From contig BBFE01000049.1 of NCBI GenBank assembly GCA_001313085.1, positions 1 to 27,190 of the forward strand: a DNA stretch of 27,190 bases, given 5' to 3'. Source of the DNA: Paenibacillus sp. JCM 18996 (GTDB taxonomy: Bacteria > Bacillota > Bacilli > Paenibacillales > NBRC-103111). Shown one piece after another: positions 17,432 to 27,190 of the stretch. The stretch's first letter is position 1, and the number at the start of each line of letters is the position of its first letter. The position numbers and the translations under genes were made by a program. The notes below the pieces were generated by a model. It ran no database searches. It saw only the letters and a list, made by a program, of their open reading frames with translations, and had not been told where the DNA came from.

Positions 17432-18478
17432 ATGGACCAGACTTTAGATTTAAGCGGGACGAGTATAGATAAATATAGTATTAAACGAAAAAATCGGTAA
17501 TGGTAGTTTTGGAGCAGTTTATCATGTGATTGATATGGCTCTACAAAGCGAGAAAGCGATTAAAATACTAGATGTGAGTCACCCTGAGAAAGCTCTTGCT
17601 ATGCTTAAAGAAGCTGAAATACCTTTTAAATGTCGACATAAGAACATCGTTACTATTAACGAGGCTAACATATTCCCTGTACAGGATTCTTTGAAGGTCG
17701 TCATAGATATGGAGTTAGTTAATGGCGGGTCGTTTGAAGCCAGTCAAGGAAGACAGTATATGCCGATTGTTGATGGGCTAAAACTGCTTAGTGATGCTTT
17801 ATATGGTTTGGAATTCGCCCATATTAACGGCATTATACATAGAGATATTAAACCTGCTAACATACTTATTCATAACGGTATTCCTAAAATTTCCGACTTC
17901 GGTTTAGCAGTTCCTGTTGGAACAGAAATTGATCCTTGGGTTTGGTATAGGACTCACGCTGCTCCTGAGGTGTTTAGTGATTCAGTAGCTACTACATCAA
18001 GTGATATTTTTTTGCATTTGGAATGACTTTATATCGTGCGGTTAATAACATAACAAACTGGCGTGACTTTTTTTACAGAACATAAGAGACGCGAATGTTT
18101 TGATGCGAAATGGGAAGTTGATTGACAAACTTCCATTTGATCCAGTCATACCCAACAAAGTACGTCAAATCATTAAAAAAAGCATGCAAATTGAACCCAA
18201 CTGATCGTTTCCAGACTGCGGCGGAGCTTAGAGATGCAATCGACAAGCTAAAATATAAATGTCGATGGCAACCTATAGATGATGCAGTATGGGAAGGAGC
18301 TATGTATAAAGAAGGCGATACCGTTTCGGTTCTAGTTAATAGAACGAAAACAAAAAAAAGAATTTATCGCTAAGAAAAAAATGGACGTACTATAAGTGCT
18401 GAAACGAGAAGTTTTAACACCGAAGATGAAGCGATTAAATATATGTACAGCTTTATAGCGAATAATACAGTCTACTAA
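17432..18478 (+). CDS. Hanks-type serine/threonine protein kinase
   Basis: The kinase domain is complete and looks active: glycine loop IGNGSFGAVYH, Lys in KAIKIL, Glu in the C-helix region, IIHRDIKPANILI (catalytic loop), SDFGLA (magnesium loop) and APEVF. A short C-terminal region of about 70 residues (KYKCRWQPIDDAVWEGAMYKEGD, ending AIKYMYSFIANNTVY) replaces the PASTA and membrane segments of PrkC-type kinases, so this enzyme is cytoplasmic. Frame breaks lie near 17485, at the 7-T runs 18007-18013 (five T give SSDIFAFGMTLYRAVN) and 18068-18074, at the 7-A run near 18176, and at A runs near 18352-18379. About 340 residues. Soluble kinases of this kind occur in phage-defence islands; this location fits, but the role is inferred. 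Confidence 0.85.
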
Positions 18479-18527
18479 TGTATAATTGTCGGTTTGGTGA
18501 CTTTTCGATAGAAACTTATGAACTGAA

Positions 18528-18557
18528 ACTCAGGCTTATATGGCTTGAGTTTTTTTT
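18528..18557 (+). terminator. rho-independent terminator after the kinase
   Basis: An 8-bp stem (ACTCAGGC / GCTTGAGT with one G-T pair) and a 7-base loop are followed by eight T. Confidence 0.85.
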
Positions 18558-18626
18558 GATTTCAGTATAGATGGATACCTTAGGAGAACATATGCTTGCT
18601 GACATACTGTTGTACTTAACCTCATG

Positions 18627-18632
18627 TATAAT
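18627..18632 (+). promoter_or_regulatory. candidate -10 box for the hsd operon
   Basis: TATAAT lies 94 bases before the hsdR start and after the kinase terminator. Any -35 at the normal spacing (ATACTG) is poor. Confidence 0.35.
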
Positions 18633-18725
18633 AATGGAAGGTTAATGTCGATAAAAGGGAATTCGAATAAGGGTGTGGAATAAGTATAAAGTACTATTTG
18701 ATGTTTCTTGATCGGAGGGATTCAT

Positions 18726-21099
18726 TTGAACAAAAAAAGACCTCTCAGAACGCGATATATGCTCAAAATACATAACACCTGCACTAGTTCAATCAGGATG
18801 GGATTTACAGAAGCAGATTCGTGAAGAAGTCACATTTACTGATGGACGAATTATTGTGCGTAAGAAAGTGGTTACTCGTGGCGAGAAGAAACGTGCGGAT
18901 TACATCCTTTATTATAAAGCTAACATTCCGATTGCAATTATCGAAGCCAAGGATAACAAACACTCCATTGGCGCTGGGATGCAACAAGCTGTGAACTACG
19001 GTGATATTCTGGACATCCCTTTTGTTTATTCTTCGAATGGTGATGGGTTTCTAGAACATGACAGGACAGCATCCTCAGGAACAGTTGAGCGAGAGCTTGC
19101 GTTGGCTCAGTTCCCTTCTCCAGAAGAGCTTTGGCAACGATATAAGATAGCCAAAGGAATTGACACTCAAACTGAGGAAACGATTGTTGAGGACTATTAT
19201 TTCACACAGGATTCGAAGAGTCCACGTTATTATCAAAGAATCGCCATCAATCGCACAGTTGAAGCCATTGCTAAAGGACAAGATAGGATCCTTCTTGTCA
19301 TGGCTACCGGGACTGGTAAAACTTATACTGCTTTTCAAATCATATATCGTTTATGGAAGTCCAAGACAAAAAAAACGCATCTTATTTCTTGCTGATCGGA
19401 ACATCCTTGTTGATCAGACAATGACCAACGATTTTGCTCCGTTTGGCGATAAAATGACGAAGATTAAGAATCGGAAGATCGATAAGGCTCACGAAATTTA
19501 TCTCGCTCTATATCAAGGGATATCTGGCTCGGAAGATTTTCAAAATGCGTACAAAGAGTTCTCCAGAGACTTCTTTGATCTCATCATCATAGACGAGTGT
19601 CATCGCGGTAGCGCTAAAGAAGACTCAGCTTGGCGTGAGATTTTAGATTATTTCACTTCTGCAACCCATGTTGGGTTAACTGCAACACCGAAGGAAACCA
19701 AAGAAGTTTCAAATTTGAGTTACTTTGGTGAACCACTATATACTTATTCGTTGAAGCAAGGTATTGAGGATGGCTTCTTAGCTCCCTATAAAGTTATTCG
19801 AGTATTGCTTGATAAGGATGTCGAAGGCTTTCGACCTACCAAAGGGCAGCGTGATAAATATGGCTACGAGATTGAAGATCGTGAATACAACAGTAAGGAT
19901 TATGATAAAAAACTTGATCTTGGAGAAACGTACACACACAGTGGCGAAAATGGTCTCGGACTACCTGAAATCGAACCAATCTCGAATGGCAAAGACGATA
20001 TTCTTCTGTGTTGATATTGATCATGCTGAACGTATGCGTCAGGCACTTGTCAATGAAAATGCTGATATGGTCGCCAAGAATTCCAAGTACGTGATGCGAA
20101 TCACTGGTGATAACGAAGAGGGCAAAGCTGAGTTAGATAATTTCATAGATCCTAACGAGCCTTACCCTGTTCTCGTTACGACAAGTAAGCTCATGACCAC
20201 TGGTGTTGATGCAAAAACATGCCAATACATTGTTTTGGATTCCAATATCAATAGCATGATTGAATTCAAGCAGATTATTGGTCGCGGCACAAGAATTCGG
20301 GAAGATTTCGGGAAGTTGTACTTTACGATTATTGACTTCCGTAATGTAACGAAGCTCTTTGCCGATCCTGATTTTGACGGAGATCCGGTTGTAATTATTG
20401 ATCAACCAGGTGGCGACATTCCCCCAGAAGATATCGAAACTGGTGACGGGGACGAACCGACAGATGATGATGGTTATGGTGGTGGATCATATGATGATCC
20501 TTCAACTGGTGGAGGGGATATAATAAATGACCCGCCCGCCAAGTATTACGTGCATAATGTAGAAGTGAAAGTGTTAAACCATCGGGTGTATTATTACGAC
20601 AAGGATGGTAAGCTGATTACCGAGTCGCTGATTGACTACACCAAGAAAAAAAACGTAAAGAATGAATTCAAATCTCTCGATGATTTTCTTCAGAAGTGGA
20701 ATGAGGCTGACAAAAAAAGAAGCAGTCCTACAAGAGCTTGAAGCTCAGGGCATATTGCTTGATGAACTAAAAGATGAAGTCGGTCAAGACCTTGATCCCT
20801 TCGATCTCATTTGTCATGTAGCCTTTGATCAACCCCCTCTCACGCGCCGCGAGAGAGCAGATAATGTTAAGAAGCGAAATTATTTTGCGAAGTACAGTGA
20901 TCAAGCGAGAATTGTTTTAGAAGCTCTTTTGGAGAAATACGCTGACACAGGGATCGTAAACTTGGAGAGTATTGAAGTATTAAAGATCCCTGAATTTCAG
21001 AGCTTCGGTTCTCCAATCGAAATCGTAAAACGGTTCGGTGGGAAGCAGGGTTATATGACAGCCATAAGAGAATTAGGCAAAGTAATTTATTCAGCATAG
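18726..21099 (+). CDS. hsdR: type I restriction enzyme, R (endonuclease/translocase) subunit
   Basis: HsdR translocates DNA using ATP and cuts unmethylated DNA as part of the HsdR-HsdM-HsdS complex. The N-terminal nuclease domain has [21 protein letters not shown] (E-x-K motif). The SF2 motor shows [42 protein letters not shown] and [13 protein letters not shown] Gly/Asp-rich linker (about residues 575-610) leads to an EcoEI-type C-terminal domain. The TTG start has GGAGGG eight bases upstream. The frame is broken at A runs near 18731, 19368, 19908, 20647 and 20713; each is repaired by removing one base. The repaired length is about 790 residues, normal for the EcoEI-like group. hsdM follows by 24 bases. 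Confidence 0.93.
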
Positions 21100-21123
21100 A
21101 TACGATTTAGGAGGAGCATTTAG

Positions 21124-22567
21124 ATGTCAGTTTCTGCGATTATTAAATCTGTTCAAGATACAATGCGTAAAGATGCGGGTGTTGATGGGGATGCGCAACG
21201 TATATCTCAATTGGTTTGGATGGTGTTCTTAAAAGTATTTGACGCTAAGGAAGAAGAATGGGAGTTAATGCGCGATGAATATCGAGCTATTGTTCCAGAA
21301 GGATTACGCTGGCGTGATTGGGCAGCCAATGACGAAGGTATGACTGGCGATGAGCTACTGACTTCGTCAACAATAAGCTTTTCAAAGAATTGAAGGAAAT
21401 GGAACTGGACGAATATAGCGATCCCAAAGCTTTTATTGTTAAAGCTGTCTTTGAGGATTCCTATAATTACATGAAATCCGGCACCTGATGCGCCAAGTCA
21501 TAAATAAACTTAATGAGATTGATTTTACTACACAACAAGATCGTCATATGTTTAACGACATCTACGAGAGCATATTAAAGGACTTGCAGAATGCAGGTAA
21601 TGCTGGAGAGTATTACACCCCCCGTCCTGTAACACAGTTTGTTGTTGACATGGTAAATCCACGGTTAGGTGAGAAAGTATTAGATTTTGCTTGTGGAACA
21701 GGTGGTTATCTGACCAGTACAATAGAACACTTTAAGAATACAGGTCAAATCAAAAGTATAGAGGATAATCAAATATTGCAAGATACGATCATGGGGATTG
21801 AAAAGAAGCCCATGCCTCATATGCTTGCTGTCACCAACCTGATTCTGCACGATATTGACGCTCCGAGGATCAAGCATGATAACTCGCTTACGAAAAAATG
21901 TACGGGACTACCGCCCAATTGAACAAGTGGATGTTATCGTAACGAATCCGCCGTTTGGCGGAATTGAGGAAGACGGTGTAGAGATTAACTTCCCCGAGAA
22001 ATTTCGCACGAAGGAAACTGCCGACCTTTTCATGGTACTCCTTATGTACTTCTTAAAGACGGCGGTCGAGCGGGGATCGTATTGCCAGATGGATTTTTTA
22101 TTCGGTGAAGGCGTGAAGACAGCGATTAAGGAAAAGCTTTTGGAAGAGTTTAATTTGCATACGATTGTTAGATTGCCTAATGGTGTGTTTGCTCCTTATA
22201 CAGGGATTAATACGAATCTGTTGTTCTTTGAGAAAGGCAAGCCAACCGAAGAAATATGGTATTTTGAGCATCCGCTTCCTGAAGGATATAAAAAATTACA
22301 CGAAGACTAGAGCAATCAGATATGAAGAATTCAATTTGGAAAAAAGAATGGTGGAATAATAGGACTGAATCAGATAATTCATGGAAGATGAATATTCAAC
22401 AAATAAAAGATAGAAATTATAATCTAGACATAAAAAAAACCCTAATAGAAGTCAGCAGGAGCTTAGTTATAATCCACTGGAAGCAATTGAACAAATTGTA
22501 AACAACGAAAAAGAAAATCATTGATATTCTAAATAAAATAAAGCAAACACTTGAGGTAAGGATATGA
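21124..22567 (+). CDS. hsdM: type I R-M system, M (N6-adenine methyltransferase) subunit
   Basis: HsdM methylates adenine in the target set by HsdS. Family features in order are the helical N-terminal domain (ISQLVWMVFLKVFDAKEEEWE), AGEYYTPRPVTQFVVDMV, the SAM motif LDFACGTGGYL, the catalytic VIVTNPPFGG, and a C-terminal helix ending DILNKIKQTLEVRI. AGGAGGAG supports the ATG at 21124. Frame breaks are of both kinds. Missing bases in short runs occur near 21362 (TTC), 21485 (CC) and 22058 (AAA). Extra bases in A or T runs occur near 21895, 22095, 22290, 22341, 22432 and 22511. The repaired length is about 480 residues. Its stop overlaps the hsdS start by four bases (ATGA). Confidence 0.93.
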
Positions 22568-24040
22568 TCGAATTAACAAATTTGCTCCAAGAAGTTAGTC
22601 GACGGGAAGAGATTCAAAGCGATAAAGAATATAAGATATTAGGAGTTCGTTGGTATGCAAAGGGTTTGTTTATTAAGGATATAAAAAAAAGGAAGTGAGA
22701 TTCAGGCGAATTACATTTATAGAGTAAATAAAGGGGACTTTATTTATAGTAGACTTTTTTGCTTGGAAAGGCTCATTTGCAATAGCAACAGAGGAGTTCG
22801 ATGGTTGTTATGTATCGAATGAATTTCCTTGTTTTCTTGTAAAAAAAATGATCAGTTAAGTATTGAATATTTGATGTGGTACTTTAATCAACCCCGTGTA
22901 TGGGATAATTGTTTAGAGAATAGTGAGGGAAGCACAGCAATAAGTCGTAACAGACTGAAGGTTGATAAATTTCTAGACATCAGAGTTCCACTGCCAACTC
23001 TTGAGATACAAGAAAAAAAGTTGTATCCAGATTAAATGATATTTACAACGGAGTCACTAACATAATGGAATTGAAAGAGGATTCCGATAAGCAAGTGTCT
23101 CATTTACGAGAATCTATTCTCAAACAAGCAATACAAGGTAATTTAGTACCACAAGACCCGACAGATGAACCTGCTAGTGTTTTGTTGGAGAGGATTAAGG
23201 CTGAGAAAGAACAGTTGATTAAAGAGAAGAAGATTAAGAAAGAGAATCCAATGCCTAAGATTATGGAGGATGAGATTCCTCATAAGTTGCCAAAGGGTTG
23301 GGAATGGGTGAGGTTTCAAGATATTGGAGAATTAGAGCGAGGTAAATCAAAACACAGACCTCGAAATGATGAGATATTATTTAACGATGGGAAATATCCA
23401 CTAGTGCAGACTGGAGATGTAGCAAGAAGTAACGGTGTAATCAAAACATACAGTAATTTGTATAATGAGGTCGGATTAAAACAAAGCAGATTATGGTCCA
23501 AAGGAACTCTTTGTATAACAATCGCGGCAAACATTGCTGACACGGGAGTTCTAGATTTTGATGCATGTTTCCCAGATAGTGTTGTGGGTTTTTTTTACCA
23601 TATAAACCCATCGAAAGCATGGGTTACTTCTATTATTTTGTAAAAAATATCAAAAGACATGCTAAATATGTATGCACCATCAACGGCTCAAAAAAAATAT
23701 TAATTTAAGTATCTTAAACGATCTATTGATTCCTCTGCCTCCATTAAATGAAATGCAAAGAATCGTTGGAAAAGTTGATCAACTCATGGCACTATGCGAT
23801 GAACTTGAGAAAGCAGTGGAACAGTCTAGGTGCGACAGTGAAATGCTAATGCAATCTCTATTAAAAGAGGCATTTAGTCAATCTGAAAAGGAAAATAATG
23901 TGGTAGATTTCCAGGCAGCAAAGTCTAATGATTTTGAGGACTGGGAGATAGCCGCTCGGTCTGACGGAGAGATTGATTCTGTAACAAAGGTTAAGATTAA
24001 AAATAGAGTGACTGAATTACTCGGTAATTCCCAGCAATGA
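22564..24040 (+). CDS. hsdS: type I R-M system, S (specificity) subunit
   Basis: HsdS fixes the bipartite target sequence through two target-recognition domains separated by conserved helices. The first domain runs from MIELTNLLQEVSRREEIQSD to FLDIRVPLPTLEIQEK. The central helix contains LRESILKQAIQGNLVPQDPT and a Lys-rich spacer (LIKEKKIKKENPMPK). The second domain starts LPKGWEWVRFQDIGELERGKS and ends NLSILNDLLIPLPPLNEMQR with VGKVDQLMALCDELE. Frame breaks lie at runs near 22683, 22755, 22842, 23013, 23589 and 23691. The 7-A run at 23013 needs five A to give QEKVVSRLNDIYNG. Repaired, it is about 485 residues. It starts inside the hsdM stop and ends inside the start of the ImmA/IrrE gene. 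Confidence 0.92.
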
Positions 24041-24812
24041 TACCGGCTGAAAAAAAAGCAGAACAGTTGCTTCGTAATTTCAGTATTATATCAACCCCTG
24101 CTTCGAGTTTTGATAAAATATTTGAACATTATAATATCATCTATGATGAAATGGATTATGGTAATACAAACTATATGGGGAGCTTAATTCGTGCCGAAGG
24201 AAAGACAATTATTCTCGTTAATACGGATATAAAGAATGCGGGAAGAATTAATTTCACAAAAGCTCATGAACTCGGACATTTTAGCTTGAATCACAAAGGG
24301 GACAAGTTTGAATGTTCTCGAACCGATATGTTAGATTTTACAAGAAAGCCGCTTGAAATAGAGGCGAACCAGTTTGCAAAAGAGTTTCTTCTTCCTGAAC
24401 AAATGGTCAAGCCCATCTCTATGTCTGCACCATTCGATTTCGATACAATCAAAGCAATCAGTAATGAATTCATGGTTTCAAAGCTCGTAGCCGTGTTTCG
24501 AATACTCGATTTTCATTTGGGGAATTATGCTATTATTGGTTCTATAGATGGTGTAATTGTTCATCTTGGGATGTCAAAGAGTCTTATTGGTAAAATTAAT
24601 TTCTTGAAATCTGGTGACTCTCTCCATAACAATTCGTTTGCCAAAGAATGTCTGATCGCAAACTTTCGAATGACTGGTTATGAATCTATTGATACAAAAA
24701 AACTTGGGTTACAAGAAATAAGTCAGGCTCAGCGATTTCATTGAAAGAGTATTCAAGAGCAGATAAGTCGTCAGGAAGTGTCATGACTCTTCTCAAAGTG
24801 GATTTATTGTGA
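24037..24812 (+). CDS. ImmA/IrrE-family metallopeptidase
   Basis: This is a zinc peptidase of the family that cleaves XRE-type repressors (ImmA on ICEBs1, IrrE in Deinococcus). The gluzincin motif is intact: AHELGHFSLNH, with the downstream Glu in IEANQFAKEFLLPEQMV. The ATG overlaps the hsdS stop (ATGA), so translation is coupled to the R-M operon. As read, the frame stops at 24744 (SQAQRFH). If the 7-A run near 24696 is five, it continues DTKTWVTRNKSGSAISLKEY to 24812, giving about 257 residues; I favour this longer form. No intact XRE repressor gene lies beside it, as is usual for ImmA. A truncated XRE-like tail is found next to the integrase. Confidence 0.85.
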
Positions 24813-25276
24813 TTCGTTATCCGTGAGTGGTCATGGTGTCAACAGTCAAAGGACAGGGTTAGATGGGTGAATAAGCATTATGGGTGTTCTCACTTAGTAC
24901 TCGATACATGTAGAATCGGTGGCGTTGCTGGTGAGGGATGGTACAGAACGGTGAGATTTTAGTTGTGTAGCGGGTTTGGTGGGTAGTACAGATTTGAGAA
25001 TGACACTAATACAGTCCTCAGAAATTGATATTGATGTTAATTTGATGTGAAATATCAACATAATATTTAATAAATGATGATAATCCGACATAAAATAAAA
25101 TAAAAGTGACCACTAGTCTCGAATATTTGAAATGCTACGTAGGTTGAGGGTACAACTAGGTTAGAATTCAACGCAGTCATAAAAGTATGCTTTCCTTTAA
25201 GGACGACCTAAGGGCATTTATGCGGTTCGGTTTTGTCATTTGAATTAACACACACGAAGAAGACGCTGGGGAAAAG
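24813..25276. other. 464-bp non-coding stretch between the R-M operon and integrase
   Basis: I see no gene or RNA. It contains an 8-bp inverted repeat TTGATATT / AATATCAA (25025-25032 and 25051-25058) in an AT-rich tract. It is a plausible place for an internal attachment or integrase-binding region, but no core repeat is visible. Confidence 0.4.
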
Positions 25277-25299
25277 TTACCCACGCGTCTTTATTTTTT
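25260..25299 (+). terminator. hairpin terminator at the end of the integrase gene
   Basis: AAGACGCTGGG pairs with CCCACGCGTCTT (one bulged C) around a 9-base loop, and TTATTTTTT follows on the plus strand. It would stop plus-strand transcripts from the R-M side and may also end the convergent integrase transcript, though the minus-strand T tract is poor. Confidence 0.7.
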
Positions 25300-26520
25300 G
25301 GACTTTAGTCTTGTTGGAAAACAGTGATTCGAACTTATCAGCCGCAGCCTGGTCCGCTGATCGCAGGGCATGGCCGTAAATATTCATCGTCGTTGTTATG
25401 CTTCCATGGCCAAGCCGTTCGGAAATGATCTTTGCGTGAACGCCTTGGTTAATGAGCAGTGTGGCCGATGTATGCCGCAGATCGTGGAACCGGATATAAC
25501 GCAGCCCGTTCTTCTTAATGAATTGCCGGAACCATAGATAGGGACGTTCGTGATGGAATGGAGATCCATCAGCGTGACAGAAAACGAAATGCCATTCCTG
25601 CCGTCGCGATCTTTGCCATTCCAGGCGTCACCTAGCTTGTCCCGCTCCTTTACGCGATAAGAGTAATATTCCCGCAGCTCCTCAAGCACAGAAGGCGGCA
25701 GCGCGACTTTCCGCTTTGAGTTCTTCGTCTTAGGCTCCTTGACGATGATCTCGCCTTTCAGGGCATGTATGAGGGTCTGAGAAACGTCTATCACGCCAGT
25801 TTTCCAATCGATATGCTTCCATTCAAGTCCGAGCAACTCCCCGCGTCGCATTCCTGTGGTCAATGCCAGCGTAATCATCATGCGCCAGTGGAGAGGCTCT
25901 TTTTTGAAGTGCCTGAATCATCTGGTGCACTTCCTGCTCATCATAAGGAACAATCTCCTTGTGGACTACTCTGGGCTTCTGAACAGCACCTACGGGATTG
26001 TTTTTTGATAACGCGCCATTCTACGGCACGCTTGAAGATGTTCTTAAGGATGCGGTGATTAATCTGGATCGTCCCGGAAGAGAGGCCACCGTTCTTTTTT
26101 GTTCCCTCGTCCGCCTTCCTGCCCAAGTTTTTTCAAGAAAGTCCACAATATGAAGTGGCTTGATATCTTCCAACTTCAGATGCCCGAAAGCTGGCAAGAT
26201 ACGTGTTTTTTATGTGGGACTCATAGGCATACAGCGTCTTGTACTCCAGATGCCTAGTGGCATATTTTGTCCGCCACTCCTGAACAAATGTTCCAAACGT
26301 CATTTTCTGCGGCGTGATATATTCCCCGGACTCAATCTCTTCCCGAAACTTTGAATATTCAGCGTCCAGGTAATCCTGCAGTCGCTTCTTCGTCTTTAGC
26401 AATGCCTCGTCTGTAATTGTGATCGTTTTGGTGTTCCGTCCATATTTCCCGTCCGGGCCCTTTCCTGTATAAACCGTGAAAAAACCATGAATTACCTCCA
26501 CGCTTTTGAATATTGGCCAT
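25277..26520 (-). CDS. tyrosine recombinase / phage-type integrase
   Basis: This is an integrase of the common Bacillota phage/ICE type, catalysing site-specific integration and excision. The N-terminus is MANIQKRGGNSWFFTVYTGKG, followed by the SAM-like core-binding domain (HLKLEDIKPLHIVDFLKKLG). The catalytic residues are all present: Arg in TGMRRGELLGLEW, HDLRHTSATLL, LGHGSI and Tyr in TTTMNIYGHAL. The start at 26520 matches the family, and five T instead of six near 26484 join the first two blocks. Further breaks lie near 26190, 26130, 25995 and 25910, and near 25590 where a G seems missing. The stop is at 25277 as read, or 25291 if an A run is shortened (KVQK end). About 410 residues. It is GC-richer than the R-M genes. 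Confidence 0.92.
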
Positions 26521-26567
26521 ATTATCACACCCTCTCCACTTTCAAATTTAAAAGTCGTCTGGCGTTT

Positions 26568-26663
26568 TCATTTCTTAGGTTCTTGGTATTCCGGAAATAG
26601 TGTTTTGAGCATGTCCAGGACGCGCTGCCGGTCCTGATCAGTTAGCCGGTGGCCGTTGTTCGG
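26568..26663 (-). pseudogene. truncated C-terminus of an XRE-type regulator
   Basis: Thirty-one codons on the minus strand read PNNGHRLTDQDRQRVLDMLK and end TLFPEYQEPKK before TGA. This is the usual tail of small XRE repressors found beside integrases. An in-frame stop lies directly upstream and no helix-turn-helix domain remains. The fragment ends 47 bases before the integrase start, in the same direction. Confidence 0.6.
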
Positions 26664-27190
26664 TTAACTCCCCTAGTTGAGTGAGAACGGTAATGCTCAT
26701 ATTGAACTGACAGATTTGCGCTATCTTACACCACCTATAACAGAAATTAGAAAGCTGTACCATGAAGCATTCAATCATTCGGTGATTTACGCTTTGTTAC
26801 ATTTATTTTATTGTTGATCGTATTCGAATACATACGATTGGGAAATTTATTTTCATTTATTTTCAAGGGAATGAGGAAAGATATTGAGGATATTAGAAAG
26901 TAATGATATATAGTGTTTGTGCAGTTTTGCTACAGATGTTTAAGTGGAGAAGCACCGCCTGATGGGTTTGGGGATTTAGCTGTTCCGAGAAAATAAAGTA
27001 TTAGACTGAAAAAAAATAAAGTGTTAGACCGAGAAAATAAAGTTATAGACTAGGCGACGACGTTAAACTCCCTCGAAATGATTCAGTATCCTCACTCAGC
27101 TCATGAATTCGCAGGATTTCACTCTTAGCTCTATGTGGGAGAAGGAAGTACACGGAGGAGCAGGTAGCTTGAGGCAGTCTAAAGGGCATG
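26664..27190. other. 527-bp terminal stretch without a supportable gene
   Basis: A short plus-strand frame near 26674-26815 (IELTDLRYLTPPITEIRKLY) looks coding-like but has no ribosome site or clear start. The tandem repeats at 26986-27050 lie here. The rest shows no recognised gene and no copy of the rlmCD end. Confidence 0.4.
26986..27050. repeat. three tandem repeats of 21-23 bp
   Basis: Units at 26986-27006, 27007-27029 and 27030-27050 share the form GA-AAAATAAAGT-NNTAGAC. The middle unit is longer because of an extended A run. Multiple short terminal repeats of this sort occur at ends of IS21-type elements; no transposase is visible before the window ends. Confidence 0.55.

Larger units (their letters stand above)
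16800..26663. mobile_element. genomic island B with type I R-M and tyrosine integrase
   Basis: This is bounded on the left by the displaced rlmCD end. It carries the kinase pair, the type I restriction-modification operon with ImmA/IrrE, and a tyrosine integrase with a truncated XRE tail. The integrase is visibly richer in GC than the R-M genes, suggesting a mosaic. The right boundary is not recognisable; no third copy of the rlmCD end is seen up to 27190. Confidence 0.45.

Noticed and set aside
18007..18074. Programmed ribosomal frameshifting in the kinase gene
   Set aside because: There are several breaks, all on A/T runs and of the same kind seen in core genes. No slippery heptamer plus pseudoknot pattern is needed to explain them.
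24840..25140. Possible tRNA or tmRNA-like fragment used as an attachment site
   Set aside because: I looked for a T-arm (GGTTCGAAT) and acceptor pairing and found neither.

Overview
The window looks like a Bacillota chromosome of Paenibacillus type. At the left, a GC-rich core segment (1-4554) carries YerC, a two-domain CbiX/SirB chelatase, the lipid kinase DgkB and the 23S rRNA methyltransferase RlmCD, with Shine-Dalgarno-led ATG, GTG and TTG starts. From 4555 the sequence becomes AT-rich and accessory, and it stays so to about 25 kb.

The 3' end of rlmCD (4481-4517) is repeated at 16763-16799: 32 of 37 bases match, and the second copy still reads as an RlmCD C-terminus followed by a stop codon and a terminator. 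I read these as attachment-site copies of an element that targets the 3' end of rlmCD. Island A (4518-16799) lies between them and has no integrase of its own. It holds several unrecognised proteins, a MerR-like regulator, a nucleotidyltransferase, a Doc toxin, three calcineurin-like phosphoesterases, a Uma2-type nuclease, and a leucine-rich-repeat protein flanked by two paralogous zinc-ribbon proteins. Three exact 11-bp tandem units sit just inside its right end.

Island B (about 16800-26663) starts with a small protein of possible RNase H-like fold next to a Hanks-type Ser/Thr kinase. A type I restriction-modification operon (hsdR-hsdM-hsdS) follows, with an ImmA/IrrE metallopeptidase coupled to hsdS by a 4-base overlap. 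It ends with a tyrosine integrase on the minus strand and a truncated XRE-regulator tail. No third rlmCD-like end is visible before the window stops, so the right boundary of island B is unknown.

Almost every gene, including conserved core genes, is broken by apparent frameshifts. Most fall on A or T runs of 6-8 and are repaired by removing one or two bases; a few fall on short runs that look one base too short. Because the same pattern hits core and island genes alike, sequencing or consensus error is the simplest explanation. I therefore give gene extents as repaired loci and state where the frame breaks. Protein descriptions refer to the repaired reading.
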